From contig CAIIXF020000010.1 in the NCBI GenBank assembly GCA_903813345.2, forward strand, positions 10,470,349-10,534,348: a stretch of DNA of 64,000 bases, in the 5' to 3' direction. Source of the DNA: Owenia fusiformis. Its lineage: Eukaryota > Annelida > Polychaeta > Sabellida > Oweniidae. Within the stretch, counting starts at the first letter, position 1. Each line of letters opens with the position of its first letter. This document shows, piece after piece, positions 20,930 to 32,239 of this stretch. The translations under genes and the position numbers were made by a program. The notes beneath the pieces are model-generated. The model was not told where the DNA came from. It searched no databases and saw only the letters and a program-made list of their open reading frames with translations.

Positions 20930-22190
20930 AATTTCAAAATGCCATAACTTTTGAACAGGAAGTCTGATCGAAATTTGATTTGCAGATTCGGATTCCTGAG
21001 AAAATTCTATCTATAATTCATAACTCATACGTTAAATTTGGAGAACTCTTTATTTTGACCTACTTTTCGGACACACCATAACTTCCGAACCGGAAGTCGG
21101 ATTGACATTTGGTTTGCAGATTCGGATTCCTGACAGAATTCTACCCTTAATTCATAACTCATATGTTCAATTTGGAAAACTTTTTATTTTGACCTACTTT
21201 TCGGACACCATATCTCAAAAGTGGGCCAAAATACTTTCTGACGGCAAAAGGCTAACACTATTAGCCCACTCTTGGCTACATATATACACAATTTCGAAGA
21301 ATATAATTAAAGTGTAGTGTCAGAATCGCAAAAATAAGGATAAACTATGAATTTGACCTAGATTTTGACTTAGGAATTTTGGTGTCCAAATTTTGAAGTT
21401 AAGTAGCCTTCAAGGTCCCCTTCTTTCATAGGCTTTCATTATTTTAAGCTGTACTTAGTCTAAATCTCGTATTTTACACTTCAAAAAAATCTTTTTTCCC
21501 ATTGCCATAACATGGGGCACCAAATTTAGCGATTTTTGAGCTTTCAAAATGTCATAACTTCCAAACCGGAAGTCGGATCGAAATTTGGTTTGCAGATTCG
21601 GATTCCTGAGGAAATTCTATACTTAATTCATAACTCAAACGTTAAATTTGGAGAATTTCTTATTTTGACCTACTTTTCGGACACCATATCTCAAAAGTGG
21701 GGCAAAATACTTTCTGACGGCAAAGGGCTATCACTATTAGCACACTCTTGGCTACATGTATACAAAATTTAGAAGAATATAATTAATCTGTAGGGTCAGA
21801 ATCGCAAAAATAAGGAAAAACTTTGAATTTGACCTAGATTTTGACCTAGGCATTTTGGTGTCCAAATTTTGAAGCTAGATGGCTTTTTAGGTCCCATTCT
21901 TTTAAAGGCTTTCATTACATTTAGCAGAACTAGGTCTATATTTCGTATTTTTCACTTCAAAAAAATATTTTTTCCCATTGACTTAACATGGGCACCAAAT
22001 TCAGCGATTTTTGAGCTTTCAAAACGCCATAACTTTCGAACCGGAAGTCGGATCGAAATTTAGTTTGCAGATTCGGATTCCTGAGAAAATTCTACCTTTA
22101 GTTCATTGGTCATAGGTTGAATTTGGAGAACTTTTTGTTTTGACCTACTTTCTGGACGCTATATTTCAAAATCGGTAAGAGAAATCAAAA
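20930..22190. repeat. Three to four tandem copies of a ~470-bp unit
   Basis: The core CATAACTTCCGAACCGGAAGT followed by CGGATCGAAATTTGGTTTGC recurs at about 20,942, 21,080, 21,549 and 22,027. The last intervals are about 470 bp; the first is 139 bp because that copy lacks most of its right half. Each full unit also has TATCTCAAAAGTGGG and GACCTACTTTTCGGACAC. The units differ by a few percent. They lie wholly inside the 10.76-kb element. Confidence 0.8.
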
Positions 22191-22486
22191 AACGGATAGC
22201 ACACTTATGAAAGGGCTGTTTCTAAGCTACATGATGAAAAAAAGATGAAGACGTTTTGATAAATAACGAAGAAGATAATAGACAGAATGTTGAAAATGTA
22301 AGATTTGACCTAGTTCTTGACCTTTGACCTAGATAAAAATTTGACCCCATTTCCCACCAACTAGACATAGTACCTTAATTAACCATATAATAGTCTTCAT
22401 TGAATACTTTATAGTTGTTGAGAAATCGTCCAGAGTATAATAAGAAAGAAAGAATAAGAATAATAAAGAAAAGAGGCAAAAACAAT

Positions 22487-22512
22487 AGACTCCAGATTTT
22501 CATCTGGAGTCT
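22487..22512. repeat. Perfect short hairpin
   Basis: AGACTCCAGAT, four bases, then ATCTGGAGTCT. A related AGACTCCAGATTCTTCTGG lies at about 20,655, at the other edge of the tandem-repeat block, so the pair may mark the ends of one nested insertion (about 20,650-22,512). Confidence 0.5.
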
Positions 22513-23204
22513 AATAATTATTGATACTCTACAGAGCACATGTATATCATATATCATTGTTATTGTTATTATTGTGACAACTAAACATGTACATGTGCGA
22601 CTCTTTTAATATTATGTAATATCATTGTTATTTACGACTCTCTTTCATCATCAACTATCAATTCTTTAAAAAAAGTCTCACGTGATTATGTTATTATGAT
22701 AAGTTTTACCAGTGCAAGAGGCGCATATACGTATGTTTAGGCCATCATAAAAAAAGTACTAAAAATATTACGGACTTTCCCAACCGCCCACCCGTATTTG
22801 ACTCCCATACAATAATTCCCTGAGCCAGATGGCCTAATGCCAACCCCCTCTCATGAAGATGACCGATGACAAAGTTGTGCAGCAACCCAGTGGCTGTTAG
22901 ACTACCCTAAGCTAAAATGAACGGATGTGATTCATGTGAAGCAGGGATCTTATCTGGAAATAGCAGCATCCAATTGCAAAAACTCGGCAATACAATAAAC
23001 TGCTGTAAAAATAAAATTAATGTTAAGTTGATGATTTCGCGCGTCATGTGGAACCAAGTGTTTAAAAGATGAGAGGAATTCCATCATGTTGAAGTACAGG
23101 TCGCATTTCAGCATCATATGGATAGGTGTTTCCAATTGTCTTGTCTTGTCTGATTTGCTCAGCCAGCTAAAAATGTCATGTGAGATACAATGAGATACAA
23201 TGAG

Positions 23205-23282
23205 ACGCGCAAATTAAGAAGCACGGGACATGTGGAGCTCAGTTTAGAATCAAAGCACGGGACATGTGGAGCTCAGTTTTGA
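23205..23282. repeat. Direct duplication of a 38-bp segment
   Basis: AAGCACGGGACATGTGGAGC followed by TCAGTTT occurs twice in succession at about 23,218 and 23,253. It is preceded by a doubled GAGATACAAT. Confidence 0.7.
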
Positions 23283-24849
23283 ATTCCATTATGGAAACAG
23301 ATTTAAAATCGGAAATATTATTATTGAAATAATACATTCAAAATGATTTGGTTCGTAATCGTAATAGATATGGGAGTTTAAGCTTGCAAATAAAATCTAA
23401 ACGTCAACCTATACGTATGACCAATCGCCAAAACAAATGCATCGTTTAATATTTCCCGTTCACGTTTAGGTTGTAAAAAACATCGTAAGCTTAAACAACC
23501 TATTATCAAGATACATCAACGTATAAATTGTTAACACTTTTAACACCAATGCAAAGATTGAACAAATGAAACAAAATTTTCAATAATAAAATGCCATATC
23601 TAATGTGCCACTTTAGTGTTTTAGCATATCAAAGTATTTTGCAACCTAAGTGACATCATAATGAAATCATTGCATGTAGGTAGCAAAACGTTTTGAACAA
23701 AATCAAAATTGATAAATGGTGAATGACAATAACATTAATTAAGTTCTATACGTATGAGACAAAACGCAACGGAATATTTGTACATGCATTTTAAAAACAT
23801 AAATATACATGTGTATCAAAAAAACGCAACAGATCGTTATCTCGGAAAAGCACAAAACCAGTGATAACAGCATTGATTTCATTCAATGCACTGTAAAGCC
23901 ATATGTCTCCTCTTTACAATGATATATCATTCATTGATATTTGGTCATAGTTGGGCGAGTAATCATTCCATTATAAAAATCGCAAAAGTCAGTGTACGGA
24001 GCCCGATGCAATATTGGAAGAAAACATAAAACCAATGCTGATTGCATCCTTTTCATTCAATGTACGAAAAATCCGGATTACTCCTCCTTGCAATGGAATA
24101 TCATTCATTCACAGGGAGTCATGGCTGACCGAATAATCATTGATATTGCAAAGTGGGGCAAAATTCAGCTCGGACCCAAGTTTTAAACATTGCAAAAGTC
24201 AGTACAACGGGCATTGGGGCTATTGGAAGAAGGTGTGACAGGTGTGGTATAGACAGTAAAGTGTTCATACTCATACTCTTGCAAGAATACATCCAATACC
24301 CCTCCAAATTGCTATCACTTTCTTGCACATAAAGATGCGCTCATCTGTCCACGTCATGCATGGTTCAGCCCTGAGTCATCTGTGGGTTAAAGCAGAGAAA
24401 AGAAGCACATGGGCAACTCTTTCTCGAGGTTTTGCAATATCTGGTGGAGGAATTGTGAGCACAGATGCTCCTGAGAGAGTATCCTGTTAATAATCAAAGA
24501 TTCGAGGTTATAAATGTGGATGGATATCTGAAAGAACGGGAAAACCGGTGTAAAGGGTAGGAGGTCCTATCAAATTATTGTCCTACTCTCCATTTATTTA
24601 TATGGTGACCTCAATAGAACTCTTTCCCTCATTATCTTACACGCAATTAGGGCCAGTAAGGGCCGTTAAGAAAGGGACCATAATCCCTGGGGGGACCATC
24701 ATTTCTTTCACACCGGCCACGGCCAAGAAATCAAAACTGGACATTAATATTCTAAAATTATTCCACGGTTGGGTGGAAATTTTCTGAAATTTGGCCAATT
24801 GAACAATGTCAACCAAATGACCAAAAATGGTATGAGATTAACAGATCAT

Positions 24850-25005
24850 CATATAGTCGGTTCAGGATATTTGCAGTATCCCTTGGGCAATATAATGTAT
24901 CAATCCTCGGGACCTAAGGCCCTCGGACAGATATATTATATTGGCCTCGGGATAATCCCAATATCCCGAACCTCATATAGGATAATCTCTATATATTATA
25001 CTGAC
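24850..25005. repeat. GC-stemmed hairpin in block Z
   Basis: CCTCGGGACCTAAGGCCCTCGG sits at the centre of a stem whose outer part is TATAGTCGGTTCAGGATAT facing ATATCCCGAACCTCATATA. The inverted counterpart is at 26,595-26,735, where the stem is nearly perfect (TATAGTCGGTTCAGGATAT and ATATCCTGAACCGACTATA). A similar fold with different sequence is at 54,371-54,448. Confidence 0.6.
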
Positions 25006-25599
25006 GTTACATTATACGTATGCATGTAGTTCAGTACATCACTAAATAAGATGAATCGGCAGCAATGGCGCACACATTTAAAAACCTTTATAGATCCACT
25101 TCTGAATGTTATTAACCAAGGAGTACAGGCCTTCTTCGAATTTGTGTTTCAAATAATAATAGTATGACACAAATGTTAGTGCAACCAGGTGCAATCGGAC
25201 CTGTAAGCATTACTATTATATGCAATTTTCCGTTTTGTAAACTTCGATATACATAGCTAAGTATGGTGTATATTCCTTAGTTTTTTATAGAAATCTACAA
25301 AATTCCACTGCTGTTTTGTGTTAACAGTATTTTCAATCATGGCAATCACTTTTCCAACGAATTTACTAGAAATATCAGAGGATTGACTGTTATTCTCATA
25401 TTTAGTAGAACTAAATGTGAATGACATTCACTCTTTATCAAGCAGGAAAATAAAATAATAATTTGCTACATGACATAATGAATATAACCAGAGGATATCG
25501 CCACGATATAATCCAGTAAACCAATATGCGGAGGGTTGTGTAACGATATACTCCAATTTTTGTTGATTTCCCCCATTTAGTACACTAATTGAAGGATAT

Positions 25600-25752
25600 T
25601 TAGAACATCCTATGAGTTTTTCAGAAAATCATATTAATCTTCTCGACGATATTGATATATGAACTCGTTCGCTTCGCTCTCTCGTGCAGATATCAATATC
25701 ATCTCTAGTTAGATAAAACTGATTTTCTTTAAAATCATAGGGTATCCAAAGA
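25600..25752. repeat. Hairpin with GATATTGATAT stem
   Basis: GATATTGATATATGAACTCGTT pairs in part with CGTGCAGATATCAATATC across TCGCTTCGCTCT. The outer stem is CCTATGAGTTTTTCAGAAAATC facing GATTTTCTTTAAAATCATAGG, given here as CCTATGA and TCATAGG tips. It is a compact fold-back MITE of about 150 bp with no coding content. Confidence 0.55.
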
Positions 25753-26878
25753 ATTTACATCGGATTAACAATTTCGCAAAATGTATCATTTTGTCGAGTT
25801 ATTGTTAATGGTGAAAAAGAAATGAAAAATGCATCTGTTCACCTTAAATTAGCAACAAATTATATTCAATGTAACATAAAGCTAAGGCCACAAGAAGTAG
25901 ATTCTTTGTTTTGCGTCCTGGAAAAATCCAAAATCATGCAAGGGTACAAGGAAAACAAACACAAACTCAATAAAAAACACAATCTTATTTGCTGAGATAT
26001 GTTTACATTTTATGGGCTTAAAAAGGGATGACATACCAATTTGCAGTGATTACAAACACATAGCTAAACATTTTATACAATATATTTAAACATACAGTAG
26101 CTATTATTCGACTGTAAAAAATAAGAAAATACACAATGTATGCCAAAGTAATCAATAAAACTGTCAATTTTGATGCACATCAAATTATCTGCCATTTTAT
26201 CTGATTCTGATTGAACGAAACGCGACGATACGTCCAGACCCTTGTGATTGATATTTGGATGTGTTTATTTTTTCTGATTTACTCAAAATCCTGCAAGCAA
26301 TATACTTCTTATTGCCTAACATTACTTTTCATATCAAATTGATGAATCTATCAGAATAATCCAAAGAACCTTTTTCAAATTATTCGCTCAAATAACATGT
26401 TCTTGGGACTAATCAACTTTCATAGACATTTCAAAACATTCCTATATTTATATGATAGTACAGAAATAAAAAGTAAAAAGAAATAGGATTTCATATAAGA
26501 GCATGGAAATATTTCAATCCTAATTTTGTAAGGGTTATGTAATGGGAGGTTTAGGATAAACCCTGTATCCAAAACCGATCGTACATATAGAGATTATCCT
26601 ATAGTCGGTTCAGGATATTGGGATTATCCCAAGGCCTATATATTATATCTGCCCGAGGGCCGTAGGTCCCAAGGGTAGATATACTATATTGGCCAAGGAA
26701 TAATCCCAATATCCTGAACCGACTATAGGATGATCTGTTTATCCCATACCAATCACATTGTTCAATTGGCCAAAGCTTTGCAACCAACCATGGAATTATT
26801 CTAAAATATTCATGTCCAGTTTTGTATTCATGTCCGTAGCCGGATTTTCCTGTTCAAATCTTTGATTATTAACGGGGC

Positions 26879-26957
26879 ATACTGCTATATAACTGTTATA
26901 TACTGTTATATACTGTTATACTGTTATATACTGTTAAACTGTTATATACTGTTATAC
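26879..26957. repeat. Microsatellite (ACTGTTATAT)n
   Basis: About seven imperfect copies of a 10-bp step ACTGTTATAT, some shortened to ACTGTTAT or ACTGTTAA. It lies at the outer edge of block Z'. Confidence 0.85.
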
Positions 26958-27057
26958 AAGCATCAAAGAGATCACGATTGTCTGCGTTTTTCTCCATTGT
27001 TGTTCACAGTATGCGAACGTTACAAAAAAGAAGCAATACGGGAACAGCGATTATGAC

Positions 27058-28015
27058 GTAGCGGGCAGATATACTGACGAGTCGCAAAAAGGTGGCGCAT
27101 TTGTTTTTAAGGGTATCGCGTGAATGTAACTTTGATTCCCCGGATTATAAGATAATATTCTAATTAAAGTTATATATCATTTTAAAGCTGTTTCGATGAA
27201 GTTTTTAGATCAACTACACTCCGTTCACGATTCTTGCGCGTTCTTTTTTAAAAAAAAGTTTTTTACCAAAACATCTGGCAAATATCCCCTGTTGACATGT
27301 TACATTTTTGAATTATTTTTCGTCTTTAAAAGCTCATAACTCAAACAATATATGACTATTATACTTATTTTTCGTCTTGATAAAGGTAGATGGAAGTTTT
27401 ATTTCAAAGGATGAATTTTAGTAAGCGTCCCATATTGTGACGTCATAGAGTTTGAAAAATAGAATCTGTTGACAGCGACCTTTTTTGCTCATTTTTTGTT
27501 ACCTTCAACTTTTCAGGTGTACATTAAACAAAATATACGAGATCAATTTTTAATAAATCATAAATGATTATTTTGCTCTTAAACTCTAGTTCATTAATAA
27601 ATAGTTGATTTTGTTCGCAAAAGTATGTGTTTTCTGTTGTATGTGGAAAAGTGGAGGACGAAAGGTTTTCAAAATTCATTAAAATAGGGCTAATTTACGC
27701 CATTCGCCTTTTTTCAAGCACAGCAACACGTATATTTATTTCACCTAAAATATCAATTGATTCGTGTTTTATGATACTCCTATCCCATTGTTAATACATA
27801 TACGATATCAGAGTTATTCGCCTTAAATGTTTTGACTTATAGAGGGAAATGTCGAGGACGAAAGGATTTCCATATGTGTACATTTTTCTCAAAAAACGTC
27901 ACATTCTGTGGTGTTAAAAAGCGAAAATGTGTAACAATGCGTGCGCGACCTTTTTGCGACACGTCACTATATCTGCCCGCTCGGAGAGGGACGTAAAGCT
28001 ATATTTGCCCGCTGA
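27058..28015. mobile_element. ~950-bp MITE with GCGGGCAGATATA ends
   Basis: The left end AGCGGGCAGATATACTGAC and GAGTCGCAAAAAGG are mirrored at 27,943-27,983 by CCTTTTTGCGACACGTCACT and ATATCTGCCCGCT. A second terminal-like TATATTTGCCCGCT lies 30 bp further out. Inside, the phrase GAGGACGAAAGG recurs at 27,653 and 27,855. Its interior is T-rich without open frames. It is inserted within the right half of the big palindrome. TSD not resolved. Confidence 0.6.
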
Positions 28016-28887
28016 TGAAAATATAAGTTTTTACAAACCGGCTTTATGTACCCGTAACACGTCCAAGTATGGGATAAAACAGATGTATTCTATAGCATAA
28101 ACATACTGATAATTAACTTCCAAAATTCAAACACATACTAAAGTACGCATTTTCTCAAGAAGTAGTTTTAAGTTTGATTTTGCACTCATATATTGGCGGA
28201 GCTGATCAATAAATTGATATTAAAATTTCAAATATACAGCATAAGTAAAGTTTAAAAAATCTTTATTTCGTAAATTAGGTAAAACGTATTTATTGAGTTC
28301 GATTTTCAGGAGCGGTACCGGAGTGGATACAGCCCATATCCATCCCGGTCTCGTACTTTAGCGATAACTCCCCACATACACTATACAGGACGAATAAAAA
28401 ACGCAACAAGCAGTTATCTCGTAAAATCACAAATATAGAGGTGACTCCATAAATTTCATCCAATGTACCATAAAGCCACATTCTCCTCTTTGCAATGATA
28501 TGTCATTCATTCACATGTGGTCATGGTTGGGTGAGAAATCCTTCCATTTGCACAGTGGGTCAAAATCGGCTCTGGACCAAGTTTAAGATATTGCAAAAAT
28601 CAGTGCAAGGGCTAAGTACCAATGGAAGTTCTCCTGACTTGAATTGTTGTGAATTTTTCTTTTGGAGCTATCTCAGGAGCATCTGTGCTAATCATTCCTC
28701 CACCAGATATTGCAAAACTTCGAGAAAGAATCAATGGGCTTTTTCTTCGCTTTAACCCACAGATGACTCAGGGCTGAACCATGCATGACATGGAGAGATG
28801 AGCGCATCTTTATGTGCAAAAGGTGGTGGCAATTTGGAGGGGAATAGGATGTATTCTTGCAAGAGTATGAGTATGAACACTTTGCTG

Positions 28888-29278
28888 TCTATCACACGGT
28901 ACTAACTTCGACCATTAATTTGAATTTTTGACCTACCAAATATTTGAAAATCAAGGATTGCGAGTCCCATACTGCACAGTTTTTCTTCAAACTTGTTCCA
29001 TTCAAAGCATAACAAAAATGCCTTTCTGTTGGTACATTTTTCTGTTATACAGAGTCCCTACTTTCTGCGGCATTTCACAGCTGGGGACCAAAACGCTGCT
29101 AAAACGAGGGACTCTTTACAATAAAGCAATGCACCGACAGAAAGGCAATTTTGTTTTACTTTGAATGGAACAATTTTGAAGAAAAACGGTGCAGTATGAG
29201 ACGCGCAATCCTTGATTTTCAAACATCTGGTAGGTCAAAAATTCAAATTAACGGTCGAAGTTAGTACCGCGTGTCTAT
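28888..29278. mobile_element. 381-bp MITE, CAC ends, 5-bp TSD TCTAT
   Basis: TIRs of about 145 bp start CACACGGTACTAACTTCGACC on the left and, in reverse complement, CACGCGGTACTAACTTCGACC on the right. They continue through TTTTTGACCTACC, AATCAAGGATTG and CCTTTCTGT. TCTAT flanks both sides (28,888-28,892; 29,274-29,278). The inverted paralogous segment near 24,249-24,253 carries a single TCTAT with continuous flanks, an empty site that confirms the insertion and its duplication length. CAC ends with a 5-bp duplication match the surrounding 10.76-kb element and the Transib pattern. Confidence 0.75.
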
Positions 29279-29664
29279 GTCACACCTGCCACACCTTCCT
29301 CAAATATCCCATATGTCTTATGTACTGTTTAAAACTTGGGTCCGGGCTGAATTTTGCCCTACATTGCGAAATTAATGATTATTCGGAAATGATTATTATG
29401 AAAAGGATGCATTGGTTTTATGTTTTCTTCCAATATTACACTGACATTCGCGATGTTTATAAATTGGTCCCAAGCTTATTTTGGCCTACTTTGCAAAAGG
29501 AACGGTTACTCGCTCAAACATGACCCAATATCAATGAATGATATACCATTGGAAAGAGGAGACACATGGCTTTATGGTACATTGAATGAAATCAATGCTG
29601 TTATCACTGATTTGCGCTTTTCCGAGATAACAATCTGTTGCGTTTTTTGATACGCATGGTATAT

Positions 29665-30305
29665 TGATTGTATATCGGCTCGTTATGTGCCTACAAAACC
29701 TCAGTAGCCAGGTATGGAATACTTAGATACGACATTAGTAACTTGGAGAAACATCAAATGACCATCGAAATCTTCCTGACATCTCACATTTTTAATAACG
29801 TATTTTTCTACATTGATGGTGTATAAATCATTCTTGAAATAAATATTTAAAAAACAAAAACTTTAATGTTATTGTTAAATTATAAAAGTAGAACCTACAA
29901 CGTCTTCTGAATTATCATGGAGCCTTTGTGGTTCTCCTTTCTCTCAAAATTTCCTCTTCTTGGAACTTGGGGTGTCTCTGTTTAATAAAAGGCTCATTCC
30001 CCTAAACTTCATGCTTCCATCAAGTTGTCTTGAATTTATGTTGAAGTCTAATACACGATATATCCATCTTTCTCCTATATATTTTGGTTCGTTTATTTTA
30101 AAATCCAATGATGGGTGAAACTGTATAAAATGTTTGACGAAATCGTTCTGCTCTGATGACTTGAAGTTGCAATAAAAACATTTGAAACGTGGCCCTAGAA
30201 TGAAACAGTATATATAATTAATAGGAATACTTTACTTGGTCTTTCGTGTACGTTTACTTGAAGAACCTCAATATTTAATGGAATGTAATGAAGCTTTCCT
30301 CGTGA
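29665..30305. other. Unique DNA of the 10.76-kb element
   Basis: AT-rich sequence between the inner palindrome and the right subterminal repeats. No open frame with coding character and no second copy in the window. Confidence 0.4.
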
Positions 30306-30309
30306 TCGA

Positions 30310-30801
30310 AGCGGGTACTCGTGAAATCTGCTCCTGATTTCAGCGGGACCTCCTCATGTTTTCAGCGGGGCTTCCTCATAATTTCAGCGGGGCCACTGGA
30401 ACACCTCCAATGGTGTATTTCACCCCCCACAGGAGATGTTATTGTAAACTAACTTATCAATACATACAATGTTGATCCAATATTCATTATGAGGAATGCA
30501 TATCGTAGTTCTTGTCTCAATTTTAACGACAAAAGTAATTTTGTTACAGTAAATTATGTAAACGTGCATATTTGCGCCAGTTTTTTCCATGCCGATAAAC
30601 ATATTTATCGTTCATGTCATTGTTTGTGAAGATATACCTGTTCTGAAAGTATACCTCAAGTTTCAAAGAACAGTAATGCGTATTCTTACCATTTTTGTCC
30701 ATATTTCAAGGTGACATAAATAAAAAGGACTTTGCTCGTGATTTCAGCGGGAACTTGCTCGCGATTTCTAAATCATGGCGGGGCTTTAGATACTACCCGT
30801 G
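30310..30801. repeat. Right end and subterminal TTTCAGCGGG repeats
   Basis: The inner block 30,325-30,388 has three TTTCAGCGGG copies with CCTCCTCATG-type linkers. The outer block 30,733-30,801 ends GATACTACCCGTG. Both are inverted counterparts of the left blocks. The 340 bp between them is not a copy of the left spacer, so only the repeat clusters are conserved. Confidence 0.65.
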
Positions 30802-31099
30802 TCTTTCATTTGGCGGCTTGTTATTTTGAACATTTCAGCAATTTTTTTGGAGGGGTTTTCAGTCAGGAGATGAGGGAGGGGGTGCGATTGTGGCATATAC
30901 AAGCCAAAAAAGATTTATTTTGAATTTTACAAAAATTGATGCAACTAATGTTGCGTAGTCTACCTTTGTTTTTCGAAACTTTTGTTTCAATCAGCGTCTT
31001 TTTTTCAGAATTAATATTTTTTCTCGTCATGGGAGACTTAGCTGTCACGTCGCTCCATATTAAATGGGCCTTAAGCTATGAGGAAATAGGTAGAGGTTG

Positions 31100-31322
31100 C
31101 ACATGGCAGTAATTGCTTCGATGACATCTTCAGTCCTTGACATAGCCTATCCTATAAGTAAAGAGCCCCCTGTTCCATAAGGTGTGTAGCTCTGTCTATT
31201 CTGGTTTCATGGTAGTTATTGCACAGTTGACCTCATCAGTTCTTTGACATAGCCTATCCTATACATGTAATTGTAAAGCTCCCTGGTCCATAAGGTAGCG
31301 CCGTCTATTTTGGTTCTGGTCA
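31100..31322. repeat. Two-copy ~112-bp tandem duplication
   Basis: GACATAGCCTATCCTATA recurs at about 31,139 and 31,247, followed in each case by AAAG(A)GC(C)CCCTG, TCCATAAGGT and GTCTATT. The copies are moderately diverged. Confidence 0.7.
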
Positions 31323-31329
31323 TAGATTC

Positions 31330-31870
31330 AGATTTTTATTTAGAAGTACTTGTATAAGCAAATTAGTATAAGCAAAAGCAAGCAGTTTTTCTACTAATCA
31401 AATTTTATTCAATTCAGTGCAATCAAATATTTTGACAAGCAATTAAAAAAATGCAATTTTAATTTTGAATCATCAAAAATATATGTGAATAAGTCTCAAG
31501 ATTCAGACATAATATGTTGCAATAATTTATAAAGTTTAATGCACAAGTGCCCATGGAATAGGGCTAAAAAGCGTTACAGAATACAGCAAGAAAAAGAAAA
31601 CAACTAAGACTACACCAGACATAAGATAAACAAACCCCAACTATCCCAAATCATAATTCATAAACTAGTTTCCTTGCGAAACCAAATTTCCCCCGAGGAA
31701 GTGAAAATCAGTCAACCTTTTTTATTCATTTATTAATATGCAGACATGGTGATTGTCTGGCCAATATAAAATACAATTGGCAATTAGAAATGAGAAAGCC
31801 TCGATGATCAAGCAATTTTCTCATAGACTCATCAATTTTCAATGAGTTTGCTCAGTAAATGATATGCTTT
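31330..31870. other. Non-coding stretch
   Basis: A-rich intron-like DNA. Nothing recognised. Confidence 0.4.
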
Positions 31871-31877
31871 CAGAAAG

Positions 31878-32232
31878 GTATTATGTTTGTATTGATGATG
31901 ATGTTGAGATTGTATATCTGTCATTCTTTTTGCAGTAGGTTGTTATATTGTCATATTTTATTTCACATGAAATTGTTAAATCGTGCCATTTTAAAAACAC
32001 TGGATGTCTGCTCTTGAAGTCTGTCTGGGTCAAATATTGATCAAAGCAAAAATAATTTGCTCTCGGAAAAGAGAATTACGTTTGTATTGATGATTATGAG
32101 ATTCATATCTGTCATGTTTTTTAACAATAGGTTGTTACATTGTATTGCATTTCACTCGAAATTGTAAAATCATGCAATTTTAAAACATTGGATGTCTGTT
32201 CTTGAAGTCTGTCTGGGTCAAATATTGATATA
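31878..32232. repeat. Two-copy ~190-bp tandem duplication
   Basis: Both units carry GTTTGTATTGATGAT, CATATCTGTCAT or its variant, AGGTTGTTA and CTTGAAGTCTGTCTGGGTCA. The unit starts are about 31,888 and 32,089. Confidence 0.75.
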
Positions 32233-32239
32233 CTGATCT

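Larger units (their letters stand above)
23805..29663. repeat. Large inner palindrome, arms about 1.2 kb
   Basis: The left arm 23,805-25,010 runs through three blocks: X (23,815-24,235), Y (24,235-24,480) and Z (24,485-25,010). Inverted copies appear as Z' (26,565-26,880), Y' (28,640-28,890) and X' (29,274-29,655). A partial direct copy of X also lies at 28,385-28,640. X itself is an internal tandem duplication of about 190-bp units containing ATTCATTCA. The outer tips share GTATCAAAAAACGCAACA. Two later MITEs (27,058 and 28,893) interrupt the right arm. The nested symmetry shows a second palindromic element, or the amplified core of the 10.76-kb element. Confidence 0.65.
20033..30806. mobile_element. 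10.76-kb TIR element, 5-bp TSD TCTTT
   Basis: Ends are inverted copies starting CACGGGTAGTATCT(G/A)AAGCC and running through CCCCGCCATGATTTAGAAAT to CCCGCTGAAATC, about 75 bp with roughly two differences. TCTTT lies at 20,033-20,037 and 30,802-30,806, directly outside both ends (element 20,038-30,801). A CAC start with a 5-bp duplication is the pattern of the Transib/ProtoRAG group, but the rest of the end does not match a Transib heptamer I know. No transposase frame is visible, so this copy is non-autonomous or decayed. It contains nested palindromes and MITEs listed separately. Confidence 0.7.

Noticed and set aside
24235-24480. Possible Myb/SANT-like coding remnant (W-T-D-E-R) on the minus strand
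   Set aside because: Only a few residues fit and the frame does not persist in the second copy at 28,640-28,890.
29212-29523. 103-codon open frame
   Set aside because: It crosses the end of the 381-bp MITE and continues into the inverted X' block, so it is made of two unrelated repeats.
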